A DNA stretch of 64,000 bases. Origin: an uncultured Lachnospiraceae bacterium. Its GTDB lineage: Bacteria; Bacillota; Clostridia; Lachnospirales; Lachnospiraceae. The translations under genes and the position numbers were made by a program. Positions 51,830 through 60,140 of the stretch are shown piece after piece (the stretch's first letter is position 1; the number at the start of each line of letters is the position of its first letter). Under the pieces are notes generated by a model. The model was not told the DNA's origin, made no database searches, and was given only the letters and a program-made list of their open reading frames with translations. Where the stretch lies: contig CANQBH010000005.1 in the NCBI GenBank assembly GCA_947589155.1, positions 1 to 64,000 of the forward strand. The letters are read 5' to 3'.

Positions 51830-52879
51830 TCATCCTTCCCGCGTTTCGGAAATGTGTCTTCTTCTCAATTGTCCACAGGCCCCGTCGATATCGCGGCCCA
51901 TTTCCCTTCTAATAGTAACATTTATTCCATTTTTTTCAAGTTTATTTTTGAACGCCTCCACCGCCGCGCGCCTTGAGCGGCGGAATGTGCGTTCCGCCAC
52001 CGGATTGACGGGGATCAGATTGACGTGCCCTCCGCTGCCTTTTAAGAGGAGCGCCAGTTGCTCCGCGTCCTCTCCGCTGTCGTTGACGCCCTCGATCAGG
52101 CTGTACTCAAACGTCACGCGCCGCCCCGTATCTTTTGCATAGGCGAGGCAGGCTTCTACGGCTTCGTGAATGTCGTAGCGGTTTGCCACCGGCATCAGTT
52201 CCAGCCGCTTCTTTTGATCCGGCGCGTGCAGTGACAGCGCCAGCGTGATCTGCAAGCCTTCCTGCGCCAGTTTTTTGATCTGCGGCACGAGGCCGCAGGT
52301 GGAGACCGTGATGTTCCGCTGGCTTAAATGCCTTCCGTTTTCGTCCGAGAGCAGACGGACAAAGCGCACCAGCGAATCGTAATTGTCCAGCGGCTCGCCC
52401 GTTCCCATCACGACGACATGGGAGATCTTTCCGTTTTCCCGCTCCACGGCGTAGACCTGTTCCAAGATCTCCGCAGGCGTCAGATCGCGCTCCCAGCCGC
52501 CGATCGCGGAAGCGCAGAAACGGCAGCCCATGCGGCAGCCGACCTGCGAGGAGACGCAGACGGAATTGCCGAAACGGTACGGCATGAATACCGTCTCCAC
52601 CACATGGCCGTCGGCGAGGGCGAACAGATATTTTTTCGTTCCGTCCTCCGCGGAGACCTGACGGCGCAGCGGCGTAAGAACGGTATATTCGCACGTTTCC
52701 GAAAGACGCCGCTTCCACGCCTCGGGAAGATTTTTCATCTCGTCAAAGGACGCCGCCTGATGCGCGTGCATCCATTCATACAACTGGCGGCCGCGGTAGC
52801 GCTTTTCTCCCGCCGCTTCCGCAAAGGCCTCGACTTCTTCCCTTGTCATGGACTTGAGATCCGGTTTCTTTTCCGTCAT
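51830..52879 (-). CDS. rlmN: 23S rRNA/tRNA adenine C2-methyltransferase
   Basis: 349 residues. A radical-SAM enzyme that methylates A2503 of 23S rRNA and A37 of some tRNAs. The cluster motif is SSQVGCRMGCRFCASAIGGW (CxxxCxxC) and the SAM-binding VVMGTGEPLDNYDSLVRFVR follows. The C-terminal catalytic Cys is in the last third of the protein, with the RREMGRDIDGACGQLRR end. The ATG at 52879 overlaps the rsmB stop (ATGA); the longer frame to 53173 lies inside rsmB. Confidence 0.97.
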   Translation of the reverse strand: MTEKKPDLKSMTREEVEAFAEAAGEKRYRGRQLYEWMHAHQAASFDEMKNLPEAWKRRLSETCEYTVLTPLRRQVSAEDGTKKYLFALADGHVVETVFMPYRFGNSVCVSSQVGCRMGCRFCASAIGGWERDLTPAEILEQVYAVERENGKISHVVVMGTGEPLDNYDSLVRFVRLLSDENGRHLSQRNITVSTCGLVPQIKKLAQEGLQITLALSLHAPDQKKRLELMPVANRYDIHEAVEACLAYAKDTGRRVTFEYSLIEGVNDSGEDAEQLALLLKGSGGHVNLIPVNPVAERTFRRSRRAAVEAFKNKLEKNGINVTIRREMGRDIDGACGQLRRRHISETREG

Positions 52880-54168
52880 TTCTTTCTCATCCTCGCATAA
52901 AAAAATCCGTCCTGCTTTCCCGCCTCGGGAAGGATCTGTTCCTGTCCTTCCAAAACGAACTCCGGCCGGCGTTCCAGAAACGCCCTGACGTTGTCTTCGT
53001 TCTCCGCGCGGCTGATCGTGCAGGTGGAATAGAACAGGATCCCGCCTTCCCTGACATATGCGCAGACGACGTTTAGGATCTGCTGCTGCAGGCGCGCCAG
53101 TTCCACGATCTTTTCCGGCGTCATGCGGAGTTTGATGTCGGGTTTTTTCGCGATCACGCCGAGACCGGAACACGGCAGGTCGCAGAGCACGACGTCCGCC
53201 TGTCCGACCGAATCTTCCCAGAGCACGGAAGCGTCCCGCTGCTGCACAAGGATATTGGCGTCCTTTGCCCAGCCCGCCGTCCGCGCGATATTTTCCTTCA
53301 GCAGCGCGACCTTCGCCTCCGAAAGATCCCGCGCTTCGATCGTCCCTTTTCCTTCCATAAGTTCAAGCGCGCAGAGGCTCTTGCCGCCCGGCGCGGCGCA
53401 GACGTCGATCACATGGTCGCCGGGACGAACGCCCGCGTGCTGCATGGCTATGACGGAGCTTTTGTCCTGCACATAGAACAGGCCCTCCCGAAATTCCGGA
53501 ACGGCCAAAAGATGATCGTAGTCCGACAGATAGAGGACGGACGGCAGATCCTCCGCCTCCTTTGCCTTTATGCCCTGACTGCGCAGGCGGAGCGCAAGTT
53601 CCTCACGGGCGATCCGACGCAGGTTGACCCGCACGCAGGTGGCCTTTTGCGCCAGCAGGGCTTCCAGCATCGCGTCGGTCTCCGCCCCGCCGCGCTCGCG
53701 CAGCCACATATCGATCAGCCATTGCGGCGCCGCATAGCGCTCGCTTTGGCTTTGGAAGGCGAGGTTTTCCTTTTCGCGGGAGATATGGCGCAGCACGCCG
53801 TTGACAAATCCGGCCAGTCCGGTAAAACCGCGCTTTTTTGCAAGTTTGACGGCCTCGTTGCACACGGCCGCGTCCCTGACGCCGTCCATATAGAGGATCT
53901 GATAGACGCTCTCACGCAGGATCGTGCGGATCACGGGCTTCATTCCGGCGACCTTCGGCTTCGCCGCGAAGCGGTCGATCACCGCGTCGATCGTGATCAG
54001 GCGTTCGATCGTCCCCTGCACCACGCGGGTCACAAACGCCCGCTGCCGCTTTTCCAGATACTGGTGCGCTTGCAGCACGGCCGGAAGGACGCGGTGGAGA
54101 TAGCCGTCCTTTTCCAGCACCTCGTACAGGATCTCATAGGAAAGCACGCGCGGATCGTTCTCAGTCAC
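52876..54168 (-). CDS. rsmB: 16S rRNA cytosine-C5 methyltransferase
   Basis: 430 residues. An N-terminal NusB-like RNA-binding domain (about 1-135, with RQRAFVTRVVQGTIERLITI) is followed by the RsmB methyltransferase domain. SAM binding is at VIDVCAAPGGKSLCALELM; the two catalytic Cys are in VVLCDLPCSGLGVIAKKPDI and LFYSTCTISRAENEDNV. It methylates C967 of 16S rRNA. It overlaps the zinc-protease gene by eight bases and rlmN by four, as expected of a tightly packed operon. Confidence 0.97.
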   Translation of the reverse strand: MTENDPRVLSYEILYEVLEKDGYLHRVLPAVLQAHQYLEKRQRAFVTRVVQGTIERLITIDAVIDRFAAKPKVAGMKPVIRTILRESVYQILYMDGVRDAAVCNEAVKLAKKRGFTGLAGFVNGVLRHISREKENLAFQSQSERYAAPQWLIDMWLRERGGAETDAMLEALLAQKATCVRVNLRRIAREELALRLRSQGIKAKEAEDLPSVLYLSDYDHLLAVPEFREGLFYVQDKSSVIAMQHAGVRPGDHVIDVCAAPGGKSLCALELMEGKGTIEARDLSEAKVALLKENIARTAGWAKDANILVQQRDASVLWEDSVGQADVVLCDLPCSGLGVIAKKPDIKLRMTPEKIVELARLQQQILNVVCAYVREGGILFYSTCTISRAENEDNVRAFLERRPEFVLEGQEQILPEAGKQDGFFYARMRKK

Positions 54169-54868
54169 GTCCCCTTCCTCCGAACAAAAGGATCAGACGC
54201 AGCAGCTGCAGGATGGCAGCGACCGCTCCCGCCACATAGGTCAGCGCCGCCGCTTTTAAGACGCGCTTCGTATAGCGCAGTTCGTCATGGCTTAACATCC
54301 CCGTCTCATCAAGAAAACGCACCGCGCGGCCGGATGCGTTGAACTCCACCGGCAGCGTCACGAGCTGAAAGAGGACGGCAAGCGAAAACGCCCAGAGCCC
54401 GATCGTGATCAGCAGGCTTCCCGTCGAACTGTTAAAAAGCAGGCCGATCAAGATCAGCGGCCACGCCAGCGTCGATCCGATATTGACCGCCGGAACGATC
54501 GCGCTGCGCACCTTCAGCGGCACATAGCCCACGTTGTGCTGGATCGCGTGCCCGCACTCGTGCGCCGCCACGCCGACGGCCGCCACGCTGCGGGAGCCGT
54601 AGACGCTCTCCGAAAGGTTTAGGGTCTTATTCCGCGGATCGTAGTGGTCGGTCAGATTGCCGGATACGCGCTGTATGGTCACGTCGTAGATCCCAGACAT
54701 GCGCAGCATCCTCTCCGCCGCCTGCGCGCCGGTCAGGCCGGAAGCGCTGTTGACTTTCGCGTATTTTTTGAAGGTCAGGTTGACCCGCGCCGATGCGATC
54801 AGGCAGATCACCACGCCCAAAAGGACCAGAAAATAACTCGGGTCATAATAACCGTAATATCCGTACAT
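54161..54868 (-). CDS. YugP-type membrane zinc metallopeptidase
   Basis: 235 residues. The first helix (YFLVLLGVVICLIASARVNL) is followed by the zinc motif GVAAHECGHAIQHNVGYVPL and further helices (TLAWPLILIGLLFNSS and the C-terminal AGAVAAILQLLRLILLFGG). The YGYYGYYDPSYFL start is typical of YugP proteins. Substrates are unknown. The ATG at 54868 follows GAGG by 6 bases; it begins one base after the fmt stop codon. Its place between fmt and rsmB is common in Clostridia. Confidence 0.92.
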   Translation of the reverse strand: MYGYYGYYDPSYFLVLLGVVICLIASARVNLTFKKYAKVNSASGLTGAQAAERMLRMSGIYDVTIQRVSGNLTDHYDPRNKTLNLSESVYGSRSVAAVGVAAHECGHAIQHNVGYVPLKVRSAIVPAVNIGSTLAWPLILIGLLFNSSTGSLLITIGLWAFSLAVLFQLVTLPVEFNASGRAVRFLDETGMLSHDELRYTKRVLKAAALTYVAGAVAAILQLLRLILLFGGRGRD

Positions 54869-54869
54869 A

Positions 54870-55841
54870 TCAAACCTCTCTTTCCGCCGCCGTCCCGTCG
54901 CCGAGCCTGCAGCCTTCATTGATCCGGCAGCCGCGCAGAAAATCCGCCGCCGCCATTCGTTTCCGCCCTTCCAACTGGACTTCGCGCAGACGCAGATACC
55001 CGTCCGCCGCCGCGCAGAAGATCCCGCCGTTTACCAGCGCGACCGTGCCGGGCGGCGGCAGCGGCGCGTCTTTTCGGCCGGGCAGGGCCTCCCATACGTC
55101 GGCCTTCCAGATCTTTAGCGTCCGCCCGTTTAGACAGGTAAAGGCGCACGGCCACGGATCCAATCCCCGTATCAGGCGTTCGAGTTCCGCCGCGCTCCTG
55201 CTAAAATCCAAAAGCCCCATGCGCTTTGTGATCATGCCCACATGCGTCGCCTTCGCTTCGTCCTGCGGCCTCGGCGTGATCCCGCCGTTTTCCAGCGCTG
55301 CAAGCGTCTCCACGCAGAGTGTTCCGCCCACCTTTGCCAGTTTTTCAAACAGAGTGCCGCCGGTCTCGTCCGGCGCAAGGCTGACCTCTTTTTGCAGCAG
55401 GATGTCGCCGTCGTCCAGACCGACGCCCATCTGCATCGTCGTGACGCCGCTGCTCTCATCGCCGTTGATCACGGCCCATTGGATCGGCGACGCGCCGCGG
55501 TACTTCGGCAGCAGCGACGCGTGTACGTTCACGCAGCCAAACGGCGGCATCTCAAGGATCTCCTTCGGGAGGATCTGCCCGAACGCCGCGACAACGAAAA
55601 TATCCGCGGCTGTTTCCCGCAGGCGCGCGACGGCTTCCGCATCGCGGATCTTCGGCGGTTGGAAGACCCCGATCCCGCGCTCTTTTGCCCAGTGCTTCAT
55701 CGGCGGCTCCTGATTCTTTTTCCCGCGGCCTTTCGGTTTGTCCGGCTGCGTCACGACGAGCACGATCTCATGCCCCGCCGCGGCAAGCGCTCCGGCGACC
55801 TCCTCCGCAAAATCCGGCGTTCCCATAAAAACGATCTTCAT
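54870..55841 (-). CDS. fmt: Methionyl-tRNA formyltransferase
   Basis: 323 residues, standard. It formylates Met-tRNAi using 10-formyl-tetrahydrofolate. The start KIVFMGTPDFAEEVAGALAA, the VVTQPDKPKGRGKK loop, and the catalytic-site stretch GCVNVHASLLPKYRGASPIQ (Asn and His) with VGLDDGDILLQKEV (Asp) are intact. The ATG at 55841 follows GAGG by 9 bases and lies one base past the def stop; the longer ORF start is not used. Confidence 0.97.
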   Translation of the reverse strand: MKIVFMGTPDFAEEVAGALAAAGHEIVLVVTQPDKPKGRGKKNQEPPMKHWAKERGIGVFQPPKIRDAEAVARLRETAADIFVVAAFGQILPKEILEMPPFGCVNVHASLLPKYRGASPIQWAVINGDESSGVTTMQMGVGLDDGDILLQKEVSLAPDETGGTLFEKLAKVGGTLCVETLAALENGGITPRPQDEAKATHVGMITKRMGLLDFSRSAAELERLIRGLDPWPCAFTCLNGRTLKIWKADVWEALPGRKDAPLPPPGTVALVNGGIFCAAADGYLRLREVQLEGRKRMAAADFLRGCRINEGCRLGDGTAAEREV

Positions 55842-55842
55842 G

Positions 55843-56316
55843 CTATGCTTCCTCATCCGGCACAACGTCGTGCAGCGGGCCTTCGACGATTTCCGTATAC
55901 ATATGGCCGTCGAGATGGTCGATCTCGTGCAGCAATGCCCGCGCCAAAAGTTCCGTGCCTTCGACCTCGCGTTCTTTCATATCAGAATCCATCGCCCGTA
56001 TCTTTGCGTAGTTCGGCCGCGTGACCGTTCCCGCCTTTCCCGGCAGCGAAAGACAGCCTTCGTCTCCGGTCTGGCTTCCGGACGTCTCCACGACCACCGG
56101 ATTGATCAGCACGATCGGCCCGTCGCCCACGTCCACGACGGCGACGCGGCGCAGCACGCCCACCTGCGGCGCGGCCAGTCCCACGCCGTCCTCATGGTAC
56201 ATGGTATCGAGCATATCCCCGATCAGCATTTCGATCCGCGGGGTCATACGTTCAACGGGGCGGCAGACCTTGGTCAGCACCTCGTCCCCCTGTGTCCTGA
56301 TAGTTCTTAATGCCAT
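55843..56316 (-). CDS. def: Peptide deformylase
   Basis: 157 residues. The three family motifs are GVGLAAPQVG, EGCLSLPG and HEIDHLDG, giving the Cys and two His metal ligands and the catalytic Glu. It removes the formyl group added by Fmt, encoded next to it. GGAGGGAG precedes the ATG. The C-terminus is short and acidic (VVPDEEA). Confidence 0.98.
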   Translation of the reverse strand: MALRTIRTQGDEVLTKVCRPVERMTPRIEMLIGDMLDTMYHEDGVGLAAPQVGVLRRVAVVDVGDGPIVLINPVVVETSGSQTGDEGCLSLPGKAGTVTRPNYAKIRAMDSDMKEREVEGTELLARALLHEIDHLDGHMYTEIVEGPLHDVVPDEEA

Positions 56317-56352
56317 AACTCCCTCCTACTCTTTCCGGTCATTTGCGGCGCG

Positions 56353-58581
56353 TCAGATCAGGCCCATCGGATCCAGATCAAACCACACCGACGCGCGCTG
56401 CAATACGCGCTCATGCAGAATCGCTTCTTCGATCTTATCTTTACAGCGGATCAGACGCTCGGCGTCCTTATCCTTTATGTAGAGGACTTTTTTGTAGACG
56501 TCCTGAATCTTTGCGATCGGCGCGTCCGTCGGGCCGAGCAGCCGCAGCCGTTCTTCCGTTTTTTTCAGGATCCCTGCGATCTGTTCCGCCGCAGCCGCGG
56601 CGTCCTCCCGCGAAGGCGACGTTGTGCAGATCACAAGCATATGCGCCGCCGGCGGATAGTCCATCAGCCGCCGGTAGGCGATCTCGTTTGCAAAGAACGC
56701 GCTATAATCCTGCGCCTTTGCCGCCTGAATGCTGTAATGCTCCGGATGATACGTCTGGATCACGACCCGCCCCGGCGCGCCGCCCCTTCCGGCTCTGCCC
56801 GCGGCCTGCGTCAGGAGTTGGAACGTCCGTTCCGCGCTTCCGTAATCCGAAGCGTTCAGCGACAGATCCGCCGCGAGGATCCCGACCAGCGTGACGTTCG
56901 GAAAATCGTGGCCCTTGACGATCATCTGCGTGCCGATCAAAATATCGGCTTCGCCGCCCGCAAACGCCTCGACGATCTTACGGTGGCCGTCTTTTCCGCG
57001 CGTGCTGTCCGTATCCATCCGCAGCAGGCGCGCCTGCGGGAAACGCTGCCGGACGATCTCCTCGACCTTCTGCGTCCCCGCCTTAAAACCGCCGATATGC
57101 GCGGAACCGCAGGCCGGACACGTCTTCGGCTGTTCCATGGAAAAGCCGCAGTAATGGCAGCGCAGCGTGCGCGCCCCGTGCAGACTCAGCGAAACATCGC
57201 AATGGGGACATTTTATCACATGGCCGCACGCCCTGCAAGAAACAAAACCCATCATGCCGCGCCGGTTGAGAAACAGCATGATCTGCTCATGGCTGCGCAG
57301 ACGCTCCTCCATCAATTCCTGCAGGCGGCGGCTCAGGATCGAGCGGTTCCCTTCCCGCAGTTCCCGACGCAGATCCACGGTCTCGCAGACCGGCAGCGGG
57401 CGGCTCTTAGCCCTGTGCGGCAGCGTCAGCAGGACATACTCCCCCGCTTCCGCGGCCGCGAAACTCTCGACGGACGGGGTCGCCGACCCGAGCACCACGG
57501 ACGCGCCGCACATCTGCGCGAGCGCAATGGCCGTCTCCCTTGCGTGGTAGCGCGGAACCGTCTCGCTCTTATAGGACGTCTCGTGCTCCTCGTCGATCAC
57601 GATCAGGCCAAGATCGGCAAACGGCGTGAACAGCGCGCTGCGCGGCCCGACCATCACGGAGATGTCGCCGCATTTCGCCCGTTCAAACTGGTCGAAGCGC
57701 TCCGCGGGCGACATGCGCGAATGGATGAAAGAGACGCGGCTGCCGAAGCGGCTGTAAAAACGCATGATCGTCTGATAGGTCAGAGCGATCTCCGGAATCA
57801 GCACGATCGCGGAACGCCCCCGCGCCAGCACGTCTTCGACCAGTTCCATATAGACGAGCGTCTTGCCGCTTCCGGTCACGCCGTGGAGAAGATAGGTGCG
57901 CCTTTCGCCGTTTTTGAAGTCCTCGCGCACCCGCTCGATCACCGCGCGCTGTTCGCTGTTTTCTTTGATTCGTTCTTCCGTCGGGATCCTTTGCAAAGGA
58001 TCGCGGTATTCCCGCTCCCGCAGGATCCGTACCGCGCCGCTCTTTTCCATTTCACGGATAAGTGCGGACGGGATCCCGAGGCGCTCCGTGATCTCCTCCC
58101 ACGGGATACTCCCGTAGCGTATCAGTTCTTCCAGCAGCCTCTCCTTTGCCGCACTGTGCCTTTTGCGGGCGGTCAGGGCGGCGAGTGCTTTTTGGGCTTC
58201 TATCTCGTCAAGCCGCAGGACGACGGTGCGCCGCTCCTTTTTGCTCTGCTGCTTTTTGACGGGGATCACGGTCTTGAGCGCCTGATTCATCGTGCCGCCG
58301 TAGCGCCGCTTCATCCATGCGGCCAGCGCGATCATCCGGCTCTCGATCGGGATGCTGCCCTCGGCGGCGCCAAGCAGTTCTTTGATCCGCTCCGGCGCGA
58401 TCTTCGGGTTCTCGGACAACTCCATGACATAGCCTAAGACTTTCCTGCCGCCGTTTCCGAACGGGACTTCCACCTGCATTCCGGGACGGATCTTTCCTTC
58501 CCATGCTGCGGGGATCGCATATTGAAACGTTTTATCCAGTTTTTCCAGCGAGATATCAACGATCACATCCGCGTATATCAT
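56353..58581 (-). CDS. priA: Primosomal replication protein N' (helicase)
   Basis: 742 residues, complete. The N-terminal 3'-DNA-binding domain starts YADVIVDISLEKLDKTFQYA. The helicase core has LLHGVTGSGKTLVYMELVED (Walker A) and GLIVIDEEHETSYKSETVPR (DEEH). The zinc-binding Cys are in FVSCRACGHVIKCPHCDVSL and LRCHYCGFSMEQPKTCPACG. The GTQMIVKGHDFPNVTLVGIL and QVAGRAGR-like LLTQAAGRAGRGGAPGRV motifs follow. It restarts stalled replication forks. The ATG overlaps the murE stop (ATGA). Confidence 0.97.
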   Translation of the reverse strand: MIYADVIVDISLEKLDKTFQYAIPAAWEGKIRPGMQVEVPFGNGGRKVLGYVMELSENPKIAPERIKELLGAAEGSIPIESRMIALAAWMKRRYGGTMNQALKTVIPVKKQQSKKERRTVVLRLDEIEAQKALAALTARKRHSAAKERLLEELIRYGSIPWEEITERLGIPSALIREMEKSGAVRILREREYRDPLQRIPTEERIKENSEQRAVIERVREDFKNGERRTYLLHGVTGSGKTLVYMELVEDVLARGRSAIVLIPEIALTYQTIMRFYSRFGSRVSFIHSRMSPAERFDQFERAKCGDISVMVGPRSALFTPFADLGLIVIDEEHETSYKSETVPRYHARETAIALAQMCGASVVLGSATPSVESFAAAEAGEYVLLTLPHRAKSRPLPVCETVDLRRELREGNRSILSRRLQELMEERLRSHEQIMLFLNRRGMMGFVSCRACGHVIKCPHCDVSLSLHGARTLRCHYCGFSMEQPKTCPACGSAHIGGFKAGTQKVEEIVRQRFPQARLLRMDTDSTRGKDGHRKIVEAFAGGEADILIGTQMIVKGHDFPNVTLVGILAADLSLNASDYGSAERTFQLLTQAAGRAGRGGAPGRVVIQTYHPEHYSIQAAKAQDYSAFFANEIAYRRLMDYPPAAHMLVICTTSPSREDAAAAAEQIAGILKKTEERLRLLGPTDAPIAKIQDVYKKVLYIKDKDAERLIRCKDKIEEAILHERVLQRASVWFDLDPMGLI

Positions 58582-60050
58582 TTCTCTTCCTTTAATTCCT
58601 CCAGCACTTCGGCGATCAGCACCCGCTCATCCATCGGATATTTTTTGCCCCGTATCTCCTGATAATCCTCGTGCCCCTTTCCGGCAAGCACGATCACGTC
58701 GCCGGGCTCGCCGTGGGCGATCGCGTATTTGATCGCGTCCTTGCGGTTGATGATCTCGATGTATTCGCCGCGGGTCTTTGCCATGCCAATTTTAATATCG
58801 TCGATGATGGCCTGCGGCTCCTCGAACCTCGGATTGTCCGAAGTGATGATCGTTAAGTCGGCAAGGCGGCCGGAGACTTCGCCCATCTCGTAGCGGCGCA
58901 GTTTGGAGCGGTTGCCCCCGCAGCCGAACACGCACACCAGGCGTCCCGGCTTGTATTCGCGCAGCGTCGTCAGCAGGCTGTTCAGCGCCATGGCGTTGTG
59001 CGCGTAGTCGATCATCAGCGTGAACTCGTCGGAGACCGGAACGATCTCGATCCGGCCCTTGACCTTCGCGTTTTTGAGCGCCGGCCGCATCTCCTCTAAG
59101 CCGACGCCGAAATCATGGCAGATCGCGATCGCCGTCAGCGAATTATAGACGCTGAAGCGGCCCGGCAGCCCGATCTCGACCGATCCTTCCACCAGCCCTT
59201 CGACGTCGTAGGCGACCCCAAGGTAGCCCGGCTTATGCACCAGCGTGATATTGTCCGCCCGCAGGTCGGCGTCCGAGGAAATGCCGTATGTCTCGATCCG
59301 GCAGGTTGCGTTTTTGATGATATCGCGCGCGTGGGCGTCGTCCGCGTTGACGATCCCCAGACGGCACATCCGAAACAGCATCGCTTTGCAGGCTAAGTAT
59401 TCCTCAAAATCCGCGTGTTCATTCGGTCCGATATGATCCGGCTCGATGTTCGTAAAGATCCCGATCTCAAACGTGAAACCGCTGACGCGGCGCAGTTTCA
59501 ATCCCTGCGAGGAGACCTCCATGACCGCGTACTCGCAGCCCTCGTCCAGCATCTTCCGGAAGGATTCCTGTATCGTATAGGACTCCGGCGTCGTCATCGC
59601 CGACGGCGTGTGTTCGTCCCCGATGATCGTCTCGATCGTGCCGATCAGGCCGACCTTCGCGCCGGTGCTCTCCAAAATGGACTTGACCATATAGGTCGTC
59701 GTGGTCTTGCCCTTGGTTCCCGTGATTCCGATGACTTTCAGCGTATCCGCCGGATGGTCGAAATAGGCCGCGGAGATCTCCGCGAGCGCGTCCCTCGTGT
59801 CCGCGACGCGAACAAGCGTCACGTTTTCCGGCGCTTCGACCGCTTCCTCGACAATCAGGACCGCGGCGCCCTTTTCTATGACGTCCGCCGCGAAACTGTG
59901 TCCGTCCGACTTTGCGCCGCGGATACAGACGAAAAGCCCCCCTTCCGTAACCTTCCGCGAGTCGTAAGCCACCGACGTGATCTCGCAGTCGATCGTCCCC
60001 TGCAAGATCTCATACTCCAACGTCTGCAACACTTCCGATACTTTTTTCAT
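58578..60050 (-). CDS. murE: UDP-MurNAc-L-Ala-D-Glu--2,6-diaminopimelate ligase
   Basis: 490 residues. The ATP-binding loop is VIGITGTKGKTTTTYMVKSI, and the UDP-binding N-domain opens with ITSVAYDSRKVTEGGLFVCI. The amino-acid-specificity motif reads TSDNPRFEEPQAI: DNPR indicates meso-diaminopimelate rather than lysine. FGCGGNRSKLRRYEMGEV and VLAGKGHEDYQEIRGKKYPM complete the C-domain. It adds the third residue of the peptidoglycan stem peptide in the cytoplasm. GGGAGA lies before the ATG. It is the first gene of the block reading towards thiN. A short GCGGC-AGGA-GCCGC hairpin lies upstream at about 60071-60084. Confidence 0.97.
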   Translation of the reverse strand: MKKVSEVLQTLEYEILQGTIDCEITSVAYDSRKVTEGGLFVCIRGAKSDGHSFAADVIEKGAAVLIVEEAVEAPENVTLVRVADTRDALAEISAAYFDHPADTLKVIGITGTKGKTTTTYMVKSILESTGAKVGLIGTIETIIGDEHTPSAMTTPESYTIQESFRKMLDEGCEYAVMEVSSQGLKLRRVSGFTFEIGIFTNIEPDHIGPNEHADFEEYLACKAMLFRMCRLGIVNADDAHARDIIKNATCRIETYGISSDADLRADNITLVHKPGYLGVAYDVEGLVEGSVEIGLPGRFSVYNSLTAIAICHDFGVGLEEMRPALKNAKVKGRIEIVPVSDEFTLMIDYAHNAMALNSLLTTLREYKPGRLVCVFGCGGNRSKLRRYEMGEVSGRLADLTIITSDNPRFEEPQAIIDDIKIGMAKTRGEYIEIINRKDAIKYAIAHGEPGDVIVLAGKGHEDYQEIRGKKYPMDERVLIAEVLEELKEEK

Positions 60051-60140
60051 GCCAATCTCCCTTTTCTTCCTGCGGCTCCTGCCGCTTTTTATTATGTAGT
60101 ATATGAAACTCCCCTGCGGATCTGCAGCAAATACGCGCCC

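Noticed and set aside
56413..58437. A 674-codon open frame on the plus strand
   Set aside because: It is exactly antisense to priA, is Arg/His-rich and shows no domain; long antisense frames are common over GC-rich genes of this codon usage.
60068..60092. GCGGC-TCCT-GCCGC hairpin followed by TTTTTATT on the plus strand
   Set aside because: It has the form of a plus-strand terminator, but no plus-strand gene ends there; it is more likely incidental or a leader hairpin of murE.
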